From Piscinibacter sp. XHJ-5 (GTDB taxonomy: Bacteria > Pseudomonadota > Gammaproteobacteria > Burkholderiales > Burkholderiaceae_C): DNA of 64,000 bases. Shown here piece after piece: positions 19,598-29,350 of the stretch. The translations under genes were made by a program, and so were the position numbers. Below the pieces are notes generated by a model that searched no databases, was not told the origin of the DNA, and worked only from the letters and a program-made list of their open reading frames with translations. Each line of letters begins with the position of its first letter. Position 1 is the first letter of the stretch. The DNA is taken from NCBI RefSeq assembly GCF_029855045.1, contig NZ_CP123228.1, forward strand, positions 6,510,001 to 6,574,000. Direction: 5' to 3'.

Positions 19598-21277
19598 TCA
19601 GCCGTCCTCGTGCATCGCCTGGTGGTGGCTGAGGAATACCTTGCCGTCGAACCAGGCCGACCATCCCCCGTCGCGCAGGCCGTCGAGCACCGGACCCTTC
19701 ACTTCGCTCAGGTCGAGCCGGATGCCGCGGGCGCGCAGCAGCTCGTGCAGCGCGCGCAGCGCCGTCAGCCCGCTGAAGTCGATGCGGTTCACCGGCGACA
19801 TCAGCAGCACGATGCGCCGCGTCTCGGGATGGCCGGCGAGCTGCTGCTGCACGACGTCGGCGAGCTGGCGCGCATTGATGAACAGCAGGCTTTCGTCGAT
19901 GCGCAGCCCCAGCACGCCCGGCGTCAGCTCGACTTGATGCCGTCCGACGTTGCGGTAGTGCTCGGTGCCGGGCACCCGGCCGATCAGCGCCACGTGGGGT
20001 CGCGCCGTGCGCTGCAGCAGCAGTGCGATCGAGCCGGCGACGCCCACGGCCAGCGCCCATGCCACGCCCTGCACCAGCGTGAGGCCCGCGACGACCGCCA
20101 TCAGCGCGCCTTCGACCCGGGAATAGCGCCAGGCCTCGCGAAACGGACGGACATCGAACACCGCCGCGACGGCGGCCAGGATGGTGGCCGCCAGCACGGC
20201 AGTGGGCAGCAGCGCGAGTGGTCGGGCCAGGACGAGGATCGCCAGCGCCATCCACAGGGCGGTGAACACGCCGGCCATGCGCGTGCGTGCACCGGCCTGG
20301 CGGTTGACGACGCTGCGGGTGAAGCTGCCGGCGACCGGCATGCCGCCGCCGATCGCCGCCGCGGCGTTGGCTGCCGCCAGCCCGGCCAGCTCGCGGCGGG
20401 GATCGATGCGCATGCCGTCGTGGCGCGCCAGCGACTCCGCGACGACGAGGCTGCTGACGAAGCACACGAGTGCGATCAGCGCCGCGCTGGGCAGCAGCTC
20501 GCGCCACAACGCGAGATCGAGCGGCGGCCAGCCCAGCGGCCACTCGAGCGACGGCAGGGACCCGACCAGGTCGACACCGCGCCCGCCGGCCTGCGTGGCG
20601 GCGGCCACGCCGATGGCCGCGAGCAGCACCCCGAGCGGCGCCAGCCGCGTCATGGCCTGGGCGCGCCACGCCGGCATGAGCCGCTCCAGCCCGCGCAGCA
20701 GCGGCGCCTTGGCCAGCCACAGCGCCACCAGCGCCGCCACGCCGTACACGGCCGTCAGCGGCCACCACGGCACGGCAGCGTGCCGCCACGAGTCGATCAC
20801 CTGCAGCAGGCTGGAGCCGTGGGCCGACGAGCCCAGCAGCACCGGCAGCTGGCTGAGGGCGATCGAAAGCGCCGCACCGGTCTCGAAGCCTTGCAGCACC
20901 GGCACGCTCAGCAGCGCCGCCAGTGCATCGAGCCGCCATCCGGCGGCCAGCGCGAGCAGCACGGCAACCTCGGCCGCGAGCACCAGCGCCGCATCGTGGG
21001 GCGCGACGCCGGCGGGCGCATCGGCCAGCGCCTGCGAGATCATCAACGCGAGCACGGCGACCGGGCCGACGCCCATCACGCGGCTGGAGCCGAACGCCGC
21101 ATACGCGATCAGCGGCAGCAGGCTCGCATAGAGGCCCGCCTGCGGCGGCAGGCCCGCGAGCAGCGCGTAGGCCAGGCTCTGGGGGATGAGCAGCACGCCG
21201 ACGACGACAGCGGCGAGGAGGTCCTCGCCCAGGGCATCGCCCACGTACGAACGCCAGCGAACGCCAGGTGTCTTCAA
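19598..21277 (-). CDS. SulP-family anion transporter with STAS domain
   Basis: Inner-membrane transporter of about 559 residues of the SulP (SLC26) family, which moves sulfate, bicarbonate or dicarboxylates. The N-terminal core shows VVVGVLLIPQSLAYALLAGL and GLYASLLPLIAYAAFGSSR; the middle shows NAAAAIGGGMPVAGSFTRS. A C-terminal STAS domain (about 430-545) contains RIVLLMSPVNRIDFSGLTAL. No ATG is available at the expected start. A TTG at 21277 gives a normal N-terminus (LKTPGVRWRSYVGDALGEDL), but a downstream GTG is also possible. It lies 44 bases after the Bug-type receptor gene and may be cotranscribed with it. The substrate cannot be assigned. Confidence 0.87.
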   Translation of the reverse strand: MKTPGVRWRSYVGDALGEDLLAAVVVGVLLIPQSLAYALLAGLPPQAGLYASLLPLIAYAAFGSSRVMGVGPVAVLALMISQALADAPAGVAPHDAALVLAAEVAVLLALAAGWRLDALAALLSVPVLQGFETGAALSIALSQLPVLLGSSAHGSSLLQVIDSWRHAAVPWWPLTAVYGVAALVALWLAKAPLLRGLERLMPAWRAQAMTRLAPLGVLLAAIGVAAATQAGGRGVDLVGSLPSLEWPLGWPPLDLALWRELLPSAALIALVCFVSSLVVAESLARHDGMRIDPRRELAGLAAANAAAAIGGGMPVAGSFTRSVVNRQAGARTRMAGVFTALWMALAILVLARPLALLPTAVLAATILAAVAAVFDVRPFREAWRYSRVEGALMAVVAGLTLVQGVAWALAVGVAGSIALLLQRTARPHVALIGRVPGTEHYRNVGRHQVELTPGVLGLRIDESLLFINARQLADVVQQQLAGHPETRRIVLLMSPVNRIDFSGLTALRALHELLRARGIRLDLSEVKGPVLDGLRDGGWSAWFDGKVFLSHHQAMHEDG

Positions 21278-21321
21278 CGAGGGCCTGTCAACGCCATGGG
21301 AAGCCTCTCGCCGGGCAGGCA

Positions 21322-22317
21322 CTAGTCCACTTTGGCGCCCGAGACCTTCACCACCTGGGCCCACTTCTTCGTCTCGGCGGCGATGTAGGCCGCGAACTCC
21401 GTCGGCTTCATGCCGCTGGGAATGGCGCCTTGCGCCAGCAGCCGCTCCTTCAGCGCCGGCGTGGCCAGGGCCTTCGCGGTCTCCTGCTGCACGCGGTCGA
21501 CGATGTCGGCCGGCGTGCCGGCCGGAGCAAGCAGGCCGAACCAGGAGCTGGCGTCGAAGCCGGGCAGCCTGGCCGCCTCGGCGATGGTCGGCAGATCGGG
21601 CAGCGCGGCGCTGCGTTGCGAGCTGGTGACCGCCAGCGCCTTCAGCTTGCCGGACTTGATGTGCGGCAAGGCCGACGGCAGGTTGTCGAACATCAGGTCC
21701 ATCGTGCCGCCGATGAGGTCGAGCAGCGCCGGGCCCGATCCGCGGTACGGGAAGTGCACCATGAAGGTCCCGGTCATCGTCTTGAACAGCTCGCCGCTGA
21801 GGTGAATGGACGTGCCATTGCCGCTCGAGGCCATGTTCAGCCGGCCGGGGTTGGCCTTGGCATAGCGGATCAGGTCGGGCACGGTGGCGATCTTCAGCGC
21901 CTCGGCCTTCGCCGGATTGAGGACCAGCACGTTGGGCACGCCGGCAAACAGCGTGATGGGGGCGAAGTCCTTGATCGGATCGAAGGGCAGCCTCGGGTAC
22001 AGCGACTGGTTGATGCCGTGCGTGCCCACCGTGCCCATCAACAGCGTGTAGCCGTCGGGCGGGGACTTGGCCACCTCGGCCGCGCCGACGTTGCCGCCGG
22101 CGCCCGGCTTGTTGTCCACGATGAACTGCTGGCCGAACACGCGACTCAGCTCGGGGGTGAGCGCACGCGCCAGGATGTCGGTGGTGCCACCCGGGGCGAA
22201 GGGCACCACGACGCGCACCGGCCGTGCCGGCCAGGCCGAGGCCTGGGCCGAGGACAGGCGCGGCCAGGCGGCCGCTGCAGCGGCTAGGACGAGCAGGCGG
22301 CGTCGAGCGGCGGACAT
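21322..22317 (-). CDS. Bug-type (tripartite tricarboxylate transporter) solute receptor
   Basis: Periplasmic binding protein of 331 residues in the Bug/TctC family, expanded in Burkholderiales and binding carboxylates or related small molecules. A signal peptide with an Arg-rich start ([19 protein letters not shown]) is followed by the hallmark [20 protein letters not shown], then [20 protein letters not shown] and the C-terminal [17 protein letters not shown]. No TctA/TctB membrane genes are nearby, so it is an orphan receptor, as most Bug proteins are. SulP follows downstream on the same strand. The ligand is unknown. Confidence 0.92.
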   Translation of the reverse strand: MSAARRRLLVLAAAAAAWPRLSSAQASAWPARPVRVVVPFAPGGTTDILARALTPELSRVFGQQFIVDNKPGAGGNVGAAEVAKSPPDGYTLLMGTVGTHGINQSLYPRLPFDPIKDFAPITLFAGVPNVLVLNPAKAEALKIATVPDLIRYAKANPGRLNMASSGNGTSIHLSGELFKTMTGTFMVHFPYRGSGPALLDLIGGTMDLMFDNLPSALPHIKSGKLKALAVTSSQRSAALPDLPTIAEAARLPGFDASSWFGLLAPAGTPADIVDRVQQETAKALATPALKERLLAQGAIPSGMKPTEFAAYIAAETKKWAQVVKVSGAKVD

Positions 22318-22416
22318 GGCGGTCGTGAAGGAAGCTGGAGGGGACCCGCAGTGTGTGGCAATTCGACCCCCGGCGCCCACCGGGCAAGCCCCGAGGCCCC
22401 CATCCTCCTGTAAGTG

Positions 22417-24633
22417 ATGACGGTATCCAGACGCGCACGCCTGTGCGACATTCAGCCGCCACCCAAGAAAAGCAGTCGTCTTGTTTTGAACAGCCCTCCT
22501 TCCACCCCGGTGGCCTACCCGGAGCTCGGCGCGATCATCAGCCGGGTCCAGTCGCGCTTCATTCGCGCGGCCTCCACCACCGAAGTCTTCGATCCGCTGC
22601 TCACCGACCTGCTGGAGTTCACCGGCAGCGAGTACGGCTTCATCGCCAACGTGCTGGAGGACCCGACCGACGGCCATCGCTTCCTGCGCATCGTGGTGCT
22701 CACCGACGTGAGCTGGGACGACACCACGCGCGCGCGCTTCGAGGCCCATCGCAGCGGGGCCGACGTGATGGAGTTCCACAACCTGCAGACGCTGTTCGGG
22801 GCCGCCGTCACGACGGGCCAGGCCGTGATCGCCAACGACCCCAACAACGACGCGCGCCGCGGCGGGCTGCCCGGACAGCATCCGCCGATGCGCTCCTTCC
22901 TCGGCGCGCCGCTGTTCCATGGCGGCGAGCTGGTCGGCATGGTGGGCCTGGCCAACCGCGAGGGCGGCTACGACGCTTCGCTGGTCGAGTTCCTCGAGCC
23001 CCTGTTCGCCAGCGTCGCCGCCATCATCGGCGCGGTGCGCATGGACGAAGCGCGGCGCGCCGCCGAGCACGCGCTGCGCGACAGCGAGGAGCGGCTGCGC
23101 ACGACCTTCGAGATGGCCGCGGTGGGCATCGCCCACGTCACGCCCGACGGCAACTTCGCGCGCGCCAACCAGCAGCTGTGCGAGATCTTCGGCTACTCGA
23201 GCGACACGCTGCTCAAGCTGCGCGTTCAGGACGTGACGCTTCCGGAAGACCTGGAGGCCAATCGCGACTACGCCCGCCGCCTGCTGCGCGGCGAGCGGCC
23301 GGGCCGCTCGCTGGAGCGGCGCTACCGGCGCGGCGACGGCCAGGTCATCTGGATCTCGTACAAGGCCGCGCTGGTGCGCGACGCAGCCGGCGCCCCGGCG
23401 TACTTCATCGCGGTCGTCGAGGACATCACCGAGCGCAAGCGCACCGAGGCGGCGCTGCTTGCGGCGCAGGCCGCCGAGCGGGCCAATGCCGCGAAAACGG
23501 AGTTCCTCTCCCGCATGAGCCACGAGCTGCGCACGCCGCTGAACGCGGTGCTCGGCTTCTCGCAGCTGCTGCAGATGGACAGCGGCCATCCGCTGAACGC
23601 CGAGCAGAAGGCGAAGCTGCAGCACATCGAGGACGCGGGTGCCCACCTGCTGGCGATGATCAACGACGTGCTCGACCTCTCGCGCATCGAGAGCGGCGGT
23701 CTCACGCTGGCGCCCGAGACGGTCTCGCTGTCGGCGCTGGTGCAGGAATCGATCGCGCTGGTCGCGACGGCCGCGCGCGACGCCAGCGTGGAGCTGCAGG
23801 TGGAGCCGCCGCCGCCCGATGCACCGCGCGGAGACCGCACCCGGGCCGATCACCTGCGCGTGCGCCAGGTGCTGGTGAACTTGCTGTCCAACGCCATCAA
23901 GTACAACCGCCGCCACGGCAGCGTCACGGTGCGCTGGGGCGCGACAGCCGAAGGCGACGCGGTGCAGCTGCAGGTGAGCGACACCGGGCACGGACTCACG
24001 CCGGAACAGCAGGCGCACCTGTTCGAGCCGTTCAACCGCCTCGGGGCAGAGCGCAGCCGCATCGAAGGCACGGGCATCGGCCTGGTGGTCACCCAGCGGC
24101 TGGTGCAGCTCATGGGCGGGACCATCCTCGTCGACAGCCAGGCCGGTGTCGGCAGCCGCTTCACGGTCACGCTGCCGGCCGCCTCCGACGGCAACGGCAA
24201 CGGCGAGCAGCCGTCCACCCCGCCGCGACGCGTCCCGGGACCGAGCACGTCCGATGCAGGACCGCGGCGCACTGTCCTCTATGCCGAGGACAACCCGATG
24301 AACGTCGAGCTGGTGCGCGAGGTGATGCGGCTGCGGCCGGACTGCCGGTTGCTCGTCGCGCGCAACGGTCGCGAAGCGGTCGCGCTGGCGCAGCGGGCGC
24401 GGCCCGACCTGCTGCTGCTCGACATGCACCTGGGCGACATGACCGGCATCGAGGTGATGCACGAAGTGACACGCGATCCCGCCCTGGCGCAGCTGCCTTG
24501 CGTGGCGCTGTCGGCCGACGCGATGCCCGAGCCGATCGAAGCGGCCAAGCGGGCCGGCTTCAAGGGCTACCTGACCAAGCCCCTGGACGTGGCGGCGTTC
24601 CTGCGCTGCGTGGACGAGAACATCAAGCTTTGA
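22417..24633 (+). CDS. Hybrid sensor histidine kinase (GAF-PAS-HisKA-HATPase-receiver)
   Basis: Cytoplasmic two-component kinase of about 738 residues without membrane segments. Order: GAF domain (about 45-205, [20 protein letters not shown]), PAS/PAC (225-345, ending [15 protein letters not shown]), HisKA with the phospho-accepting His369 in [20 protein letters not shown], and HATPase_c ([41 protein letters not shown]). The fused C-terminal receiver has phospho-acceptor Asp669 in [13 protein letters not shown] and the conserved Lys in GYLTKPLD. No output domain or cognate regulator gene is adjacent. The start is uncertain: GTG 22414, ATG 22417 or a GTG near 22511 are possible. Confidence 0.9.
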   Translation: MTVSRRARLCDIQPPPKKSSRLVLNSPPSTPVAYPELGAIISRVQSRFIRAASTTEVFDPLLTDLLEFTGSEYGFIANVLEDPTDGHRFLRIVVLTDVSWDDTTRARFEAHRSGADVMEFHNLQTLFGAAVTTGQAVIANDPNNDARRGGLPGQHPPMRSFLGAPLFHGGELVGMVGLANREGGYDASLVEFLEPLFASVAAIIGAVRMDEARRAAEHALRDSEERLRTTFEMAAVGIAHVTPDGNFARANQQLCEIFGYSSDTLLKLRVQDVTLPEDLEANRDYARRLLRGERPGRSLERRYRRGDGQVIWISYKAALVRDAAGAPAYFIAVVEDITERKRTEAALLAAQAAERANAAKTEFLSRMSHELRTPLNAVLGFSQLLQMDSGHPLNAEQKAKLQHIEDAGAHLLAMINDVLDLSRIESGGLTLAPETVSLSALVQESIALVATAARDASVELQVEPPPPDAPRGDRTRADHLRVRQVLVNLLSNAIKYNRRHGSVTVRWGATAEGDAVQLQVSDTGHGLTPEQQAHLFEPFNRLGAERSRIEGTGIGLVVTQRLVQLMGGTILVDSQAGVGSRFTVTLPAASDGNGNGEQPSTPPRRVPGPSTSDAGPRRTVLYAEDNPMNVELVREVMRLRPDCRLLVARNGREAVALAQRARPDLLLLDMHLGDMTGIEVMHEVTRDPALAQLPCVALSADAMPEPIEAAKRAGFKGYLTKPLDVAAFLRCVDENIKL

Positions 24634-24666
24634 CGGCGGTCGGGGGTCGGCACCCGACGCGTCGCG

Positions 24667-26730
24667 TCACGACGCGCCCGGCCCGGCCGTGTGCCGCAGC
24701 GTCACCCGTCCCTCGCGCCACGCGCGCTCGAAGTCGGCCTCGATGGCCCGCAGCGTCGCACCGTCCGACGCCGAAGCCGACACCAGGCCGATCGCACGGT
24801 TGCGCCCCTGGCTCTTGGCCGTGTAAAGCGCCATGTCGGACAGGTTGATCGCCTGCTCCCAGTGCACCGGCACCGCATAGGGAGGCAGCGGGAAGCAGGC
24901 ATAGCCGATCGATGCGGTGACCGGCACGGCGCGGCCTTCCACCATCACCGGTGCGCCGCCGATGGCCGCCAGCACCCGGGCGGCAAGCTGGTCGGCCTGC
25001 TCGATGCCGAGCCGGGCCGAGACGATGAGGAATTCCTCGCCGCCCCAGCGCACCACCAGGTCGGCATCGCGCACCGCGGCATCGAGCCGGCGCGCCACCT
25101 CGACCAGCACCACGTCGCCGGTGGCGTGTCCGTGGCCGTCGTTCACATGTTTGAAGTGGTCGATGTCGACCATGAGCAGCGCGCCCGAGAACCCCGCGTC
25201 GCCGATCTGCCGGGCGGCCATCACCGCATGGCAGTGCCGCCGGTTCGCCAGGTGCGTCAAAGGATCGCGCTCGCTGGCCACGCGCAGCTTCGCGTGGCTG
25301 GCTTCCAGCTGGCGCTGGGTCTCGCGCACCCGGCGCACCAGCATCAGCGCCAAGGCGGTGGCCAGCACCATCAGCGCGGCGGCGACCAGCCAGATCCGGT
25401 TCATCAGGTCGCGGTTGGCGAGCGCGGCCGTCTTCAGCTCGTTGTCGCTGCGCATCAGCTCGATGCTGCGCTGCTTCGCCTCGGCGTCGTAGCGGGTCTG
25501 CATCTCCTTGAGCACGATGCTGCGGTTGCGCTGCATCAGCTCGGTGCTGAGCTTGCGCTCTCGGTGGTACAGCTCCAGTGCGCTGCGCATGTCGCCCGCT
25601 GCGGCGAGCGCCTCGCCGAACTCGCGCAGCGTGACGACCTGGTCCGCCACCGCACCGCTCTTTTCCTTGGCCTCCATCACGCGCGCCAGGTCGTGCTTGC
25701 CTTCGGCGATCCGCTTCAGGCCCACCTTGGCAAGGCCGGCGTTGTTGATCAGCACGAGCTCGGTGCGCAGGTCGTTGAACTCGCGCACGGTCGGCAGCGC
25801 CGCATCCGCGGCCCGCAGGGCGTCGGCCGGGCGGTTGCGCCGCACGTAGGCATCGCTGAGGTTGGTGAGCAGCACCGCCTGCAGCCGGCGCGCCCCGGCA
25901 CGCTGCGCCAGCGCGTAGGCGTCCTCCGTGGCGCGCAGCCCGCCGTCGACATCGCCGCGCACGCCGGCGATTCGCGCCTCGTTGACGCGCACCCGCGCCA
26001 TGGCCACCGGATCGTTCATGGCCGCCGCCATGCGCTTGGCCTGCGCGATGGTGCGCAAAGCCACGTCGGGCTGGCCGCCGCGTGCCGCGATGTAGCCGAG
26101 CACGCCGAGGCTGAGCGCCTTGCGGTAGGTGTCGCCGGCCGCATCGGCGAGGTCGAAGGCGGCCTGCGCGTGCTCCTGCGCCGCGGTGTAGTGCCCCAGG
26201 CTCAGCGCGCGCCGCTCCATCACCTGCAGCGCGCGCCACAGCGAGCGATGGTCGCAGCCGGGCCCGGACGCGGGCCCCTCGTTGCCCGCCACCGGGCGGC
26301 ACGCGAGCTGGTAGACGGAGGCCGCCGATTGCGCGAGCGCGGCGGCGATGTCGAGCTGGCCGGCGGTCTCGGCGACGACCGCACGCACCAGGTTCGACGC
26401 CGCCGTCCCATACGGATCCTGCTGCTCGCGCGCCATCGCGGCAAGGCGGTCGGCCAGTGCCCCGGCCTCGGCGGCGCGGCCGGTCACCGCTTCCACCATG
26501 CCCTCGGCCTGCAGCAGCAGGCGGCTCGCCGCCGGCGCGTCGGAGGCGCCGGCGCGCAGCTGGGCCAGCTCGGCGAGCGATTCGGCCGGATGGTCGTAAC
26601 CATTGCGCACGAGTTGATCGACGCGTTCCTCGAACGTGGCGGCGACGACGGGCGCCGCGAGCAGCGCGAGCAGCGCGACCGCACGATGCATCCAGGCGAT
26701 CCTCGTCGGCAGCCCGCGTGACGCGTTCAT
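24667..26730 (-). CDS. Diguanylate cyclase with periplasmic TPR-like sensor (copy A)
   Basis: Membrane-bound GGDEF enzyme making cyclic di-GMP, 687 residues. A signal peptide or membrane anchor (about 14-32) is followed by roughly 370 residues of TPR-like helices, presumably periplasmic. A membrane segment (LVAAALMVLATALALMLV) leads into a cytoplasmic GGDEF domain. The active site is GGEEF at 563-567, preceded five residues earlier by RDAD, a match to the RxxD product-inhibition site. The domain should therefore be catalytically active and feedback-controlled. The gene overlaps the stop of copy B by four bases and the two share the same architecture, which suggests an old tandem duplication. 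Confidence 0.9.
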   Translation of the reverse strand: MNASRGLPTRIAWMHRAVALLALLAAPVVAATFEERVDQLVRNGYDHPAESLAELAQLRAGASDAPAASRLLLQAEGMVEAVTGRAAEAGALADRLAAMAREQQDPYGTAASNLVRAVVAETAGQLDIAAALAQSAASVYQLACRPVAGNEGPASGPGCDHRSLWRALQVMERRALSLGHYTAAQEHAQAAFDLADAAGDTYRKALSLGVLGYIAARGGQPDVALRTIAQAKRMAAAMNDPVAMARVRVNEARIAGVRGDVDGGLRATEDAYALAQRAGARRLQAVLLTNLSDAYVRRNRPADALRAADAALPTVREFNDLRTELVLINNAGLAKVGLKRIAEGKHDLARVMEAKEKSGAVADQVVTLREFGEALAAAGDMRSALELYHRERKLSTELMQRNRSIVLKEMQTRYDAEAKQRSIELMRSDNELKTAALANRDLMNRIWLVAAALMVLATALALMLVRRVRETQRQLEASHAKLRVASERDPLTHLANRRHCHAVMAARQIGDAGFSGALLMVDIDHFKHVNDGHGHATGDVVLVEVARRLDAAVRDADLVVRWGGEEFLIVSARLGIEQADQLAARVLAAIGGAPVMVEGRAVPVTASIGYACFPLPPYAVPVHWEQAINLSDMALYTAKSQGRNRAIGLVSASASDGATLRAIEADFERAWREGRVTLRHTAGPGAS

Positions 26731-28769
26731 GCCGCGACCGCCATGTCCGATGTCGGTCCCTGCAGCAGCGTGAGAGCCACCTGCCCCTCGTTCCACGCGC
26801 CCTCCAGGGAGCGGGTGATCTCGTCGAGCTGCGTCTCGTCGCGGGCGTGCAGCAGCCGCACGCCGTACGCGCGATTGCGGCCGTGCGCCTTCGCCAGGTA
26901 CATGGCGGTGTCGACCAGATTGATGGCGCGTTCCCACGACACCGCGAGCAGTGTCGGTTCGATGGGGAAGGTGGCGTAGCCGATCGATCCGGTTACCTCC
27001 ATCGCGCCGCGGTCGTATCGCACCGGCGTGCCGGCCATGGCGCCGAGCATGCGGCGCGCGAGCGCCTCCACCTGCTCCGGGGGCAAGGTGCGCACGACCA
27101 CCAGGAACTCCTCGCCGCCCCAGCGCACGATGAGGTCCTGCTCGCGCAAGGTCTCGCGCAGCCGGCGCGCCATTTCGGCGAGCACGGTATCGCCCGCACT
27201 GTGGCCGTGCGCGTCGTTGATGCGCTTGAAGTGATCGATGTCGATGAGGAACACCGTGCCCGAGAGCTTGCCGTCGGCGGCGAGCTGCTTCATGGCGGCC
27301 TGGAAGTGGCGGCGGTTCGCCAGGCCGGTGAGCGGATCGCGCTCGCTCTGCACCAGCAGCTGGTGATTGGTGCTTTCGAGCGCGCGGTTGCTGCGCCGCA
27401 CGCGCCGGTACAGCAGCGTCAGCAGGACCAGCGACAGCGCGAAGGCGGCCGCCAGCATCCACCACAGGCGCTGCTGCAGATCGCGCTGGCGCAGCTGCTC
27501 GCTCTTCAGGTCGTTCTCGCGGTTCAGCAGCGCCAGGTCCTTGGCGCGCCGCTCGGCGTCGAAGCGCTCCTGCAGCTCGACGATCGCCTTCTGCTGATCG
27601 CGCTGCAGGATCTCGTCGGCGATCTGGCGATGGCGATGCAGCGCCGTCACCGCGCCGGCGATGTCGCCCGCCTTCTCCAGGTAGTGGCCCAGCTCGGCCA
27701 GCGTGGCCGACACGCCGGTGGACGAGCCGCGCCGCTCGTCGATCTGGATGGCTTCGTCGACATAGCGCTTGCCCAGCTCGAGCTTGTTCATCGAGATGTG
27801 CGCCAGGCCGATGTTGGCCAGCGCGACCGTCTCGCCGCCGACGTCTTTCAGCTCGCGGGCCAGCGGCAGCACCTGCTCCGACAGCGTCAGCGCCGTCCTG
27901 TACTGGCCGCTCTTGAGATAGAAGTCGGCCAGATTGGCGAGGTACAGCGACTCGTCGGACTTGGCCCCGCCGCGGCGGGCGTAGCCGATGGCCGCCTGCA
28001 TCTCGCGACGCTCGCCTTCGGTGTCGCCGCTCGCGTCCAGCAGGATCCCCTGCACGTTGTGCACCCGTCCCATCGCGGTGAAGTCCTGGGCGCGCGACGC
28101 GATCTCCAGCGCTTCGGCGTTCAGGTGGTTCGCCCGCTCCAGCTGCTTGGCCTCGAAGAAGACGTAGGCCAGGCTGGCGCGAACCTCGGCGCGCAGCCAG
28201 GCGGCGCCGACCTGGTCGGCCAGCGTCAGCGCCTCGTGCAGCAGCCGTGCCGCGTCTTCCAGCTTGCCTGAGTCATCCTTGATCTTCGCGTGCGCCTGCA
28301 GGTAACGCAGGCGCATCAGCGGCGTGGCACCGACGGGCAGGCGCGCCATGGCTTCGCTGAGCAGCGCGTCGGCTTTCTGCAGGTTGCCCCGCTGGGCCAG
28401 GGCGCGCGCTCGCACGAGCAGCGCGGCCGCCGCGGCAGCATTCGAATCGCGCGTCCGCGCCCATTCCTCCAGGCTTTGCGCGACCTGGTCGGCCGCTTCA
28501 GGCTCGGACGCGGACGCGAGCAGCAGGCCGCGCACGACCAGCCCCTCGAGGCGCTCGTCGCCGAACGGAACCGTGTCGAGCAGCAGCGTGGCCAGCGCGT
28601 CGGCCGCCTGACGCGGACGGCTGTCGCCCTCGTGCTCCAGCTCGGCGATGCGCGCCCGCAGCGTCGCGGCCGGCGCGCTCGCGGACGCGGCCGATGCGGC
28701 GGTCGCAGCGGCTTCGCACTGGCCGGCACAGGCCAGGCACACCGCGACGAGCAGGGCGCGCAACGGCAT
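26727..28769 (-). CDS. Diguanylate cyclase with periplasmic TPR-like sensor (copy B)
   Basis: Second GGDEF enzyme of the pair, 680 residues. A signal peptide (MPLRALLVAVCLACAGQCEA) precedes TPR-like repeats with clear signatures such as ALANIGLAHISMNKLELGKRY. A coiled region ends in a membrane segment (LWWMLAAAFALSLVLLTLLY), then the cytoplasmic cyclase domain follows. The active site is GGEEF in VRWGGEEFLVVV with REQD five residues upstream as inhibitory site. The start at 28769 was preferred because it opens directly with the signal peptide; an in-frame codon at 28796 would add nine polar residues. Copy A is translationally coupled downstream. The gene diverges from the MaoC gene. Confidence 0.9.
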   Translation of the reverse strand: MPLRALLVAVCLACAGQCEAAATAASAASASAPAATLRARIAELEHEGDSRPRQAADALATLLLDTVPFGDERLEGLVVRGLLLASASEPEAADQVAQSLEEWARTRDSNAAAAAALLVRARALAQRGNLQKADALLSEAMARLPVGATPLMRLRYLQAHAKIKDDSGKLEDAARLLHEALTLADQVGAAWLRAEVRASLAYVFFEAKQLERANHLNAEALEIASRAQDFTAMGRVHNVQGILLDASGDTEGERREMQAAIGYARRGGAKSDESLYLANLADFYLKSGQYRTALTLSEQVLPLARELKDVGGETVALANIGLAHISMNKLELGKRYVDEAIQIDERRGSSTGVSATLAELGHYLEKAGDIAGAVTALHRHRQIADEILQRDQQKAIVELQERFDAERRAKDLALLNRENDLKSEQLRQRDLQQRLWWMLAAAFALSLVLLTLLYRRVRRSNRALESTNHQLLVQSERDPLTGLANRRHFQAAMKQLAADGKLSGTVFLIDIDHFKRINDAHGHSAGDTVLAEMARRLRETLREQDLIVRWGGEEFLVVVRTLPPEQVEALARRMLGAMAGTPVRYDRGAMEVTGSIGYATFPIEPTLLAVSWERAINLVDTAMYLAKAHGRNRAYGVRLLHARDETQLDEITRSLEGAWNEGQVALTLLQGPTSDMAVAA

Positions 28770-28867
28770 CACTTCATCTCGCCGGCCGGGCCGCACGCAA
28801 GCGGACCCACGCCAGCGATGCTTTCGCGGCGCTACGATAGCCCGACAGACAACCCACGACAGTCCTC

Positions 28868-29350
28868 ATGACCCCGCATACCCCCGCCCAAAGCGAGTCC
28901 TTGCTCTACTGGGATGATTTTCGCGAAGGGGAGGTCCGCGTATTCGGGTCGGTGGTGGTCAAGCAGGAGGACATCGTGCGGTTTGCCGCGGAATTCGATC
29001 CGCAGTTTTTTCACCTGGACGAGGCCGCCGCCCGCCAGACGATGTTCGGCGGCCTGATCGCCAGCGGCTGGCACACCGCGGCGATGACGATGCGCATGAT
29101 GTGCGACGGGTACTTGCGGCGTTCAACCAGCCTGGGGTCACCCGGCGTCGAGCAGCTCAAGTGGCTGCTGCCCGTGCGTCCGGGCGACACGCTGCAGGTG
29201 CGGCTGACGGTGCTCGAAGCGCGTCCGTTGCAGAGCAAGCCCGGGGTCGGCCTGGTGAAGAGCCGCCACGAGGTGCTCAACCAGCACGGGCAGGTGGTGA
29301 TGGAGATGCAGGCCTACGGCATGTTCGGCATGCGGCCAGCGTCGGCGTGA
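28868..29350 (+). CDS. MaoC-like (R)-specific hydratase/dehydratase
   Basis: Single hot-dog domain of 160 residues, probably hydrating or dehydrating an acyl-CoA. The hydratase 2 motif is present as FAAEFDPQFFHLDEAAARQT, with the Asp and His pair in the usual DPxxxH arrangement, followed by FGGLIASGWHTAAM. The C-terminal half is typical of MaoC proteins (VRPGDTLQVRLTVLEARP). The natural substrate is unknown; relatives act in fatty acid, polyhydroxyalkanoate or mesaconyl-type pathways. It stands alone and ends directly against the convergent permease gene. Confidence 0.9.
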   Translation: MTPHTPAQSESLLYWDDFREGEVRVFGSVVVKQEDIVRFAAEFDPQFFHLDEAAARQTMFGGLIASGWHTAAMTMRMMCDGYLRRSTSLGSPGVEQLKWLLPVRPGDTLQVRLTVLEARPLQSKPGVGLVKSRHEVLNQHGQVVMEMQAYGMFGMRPASA

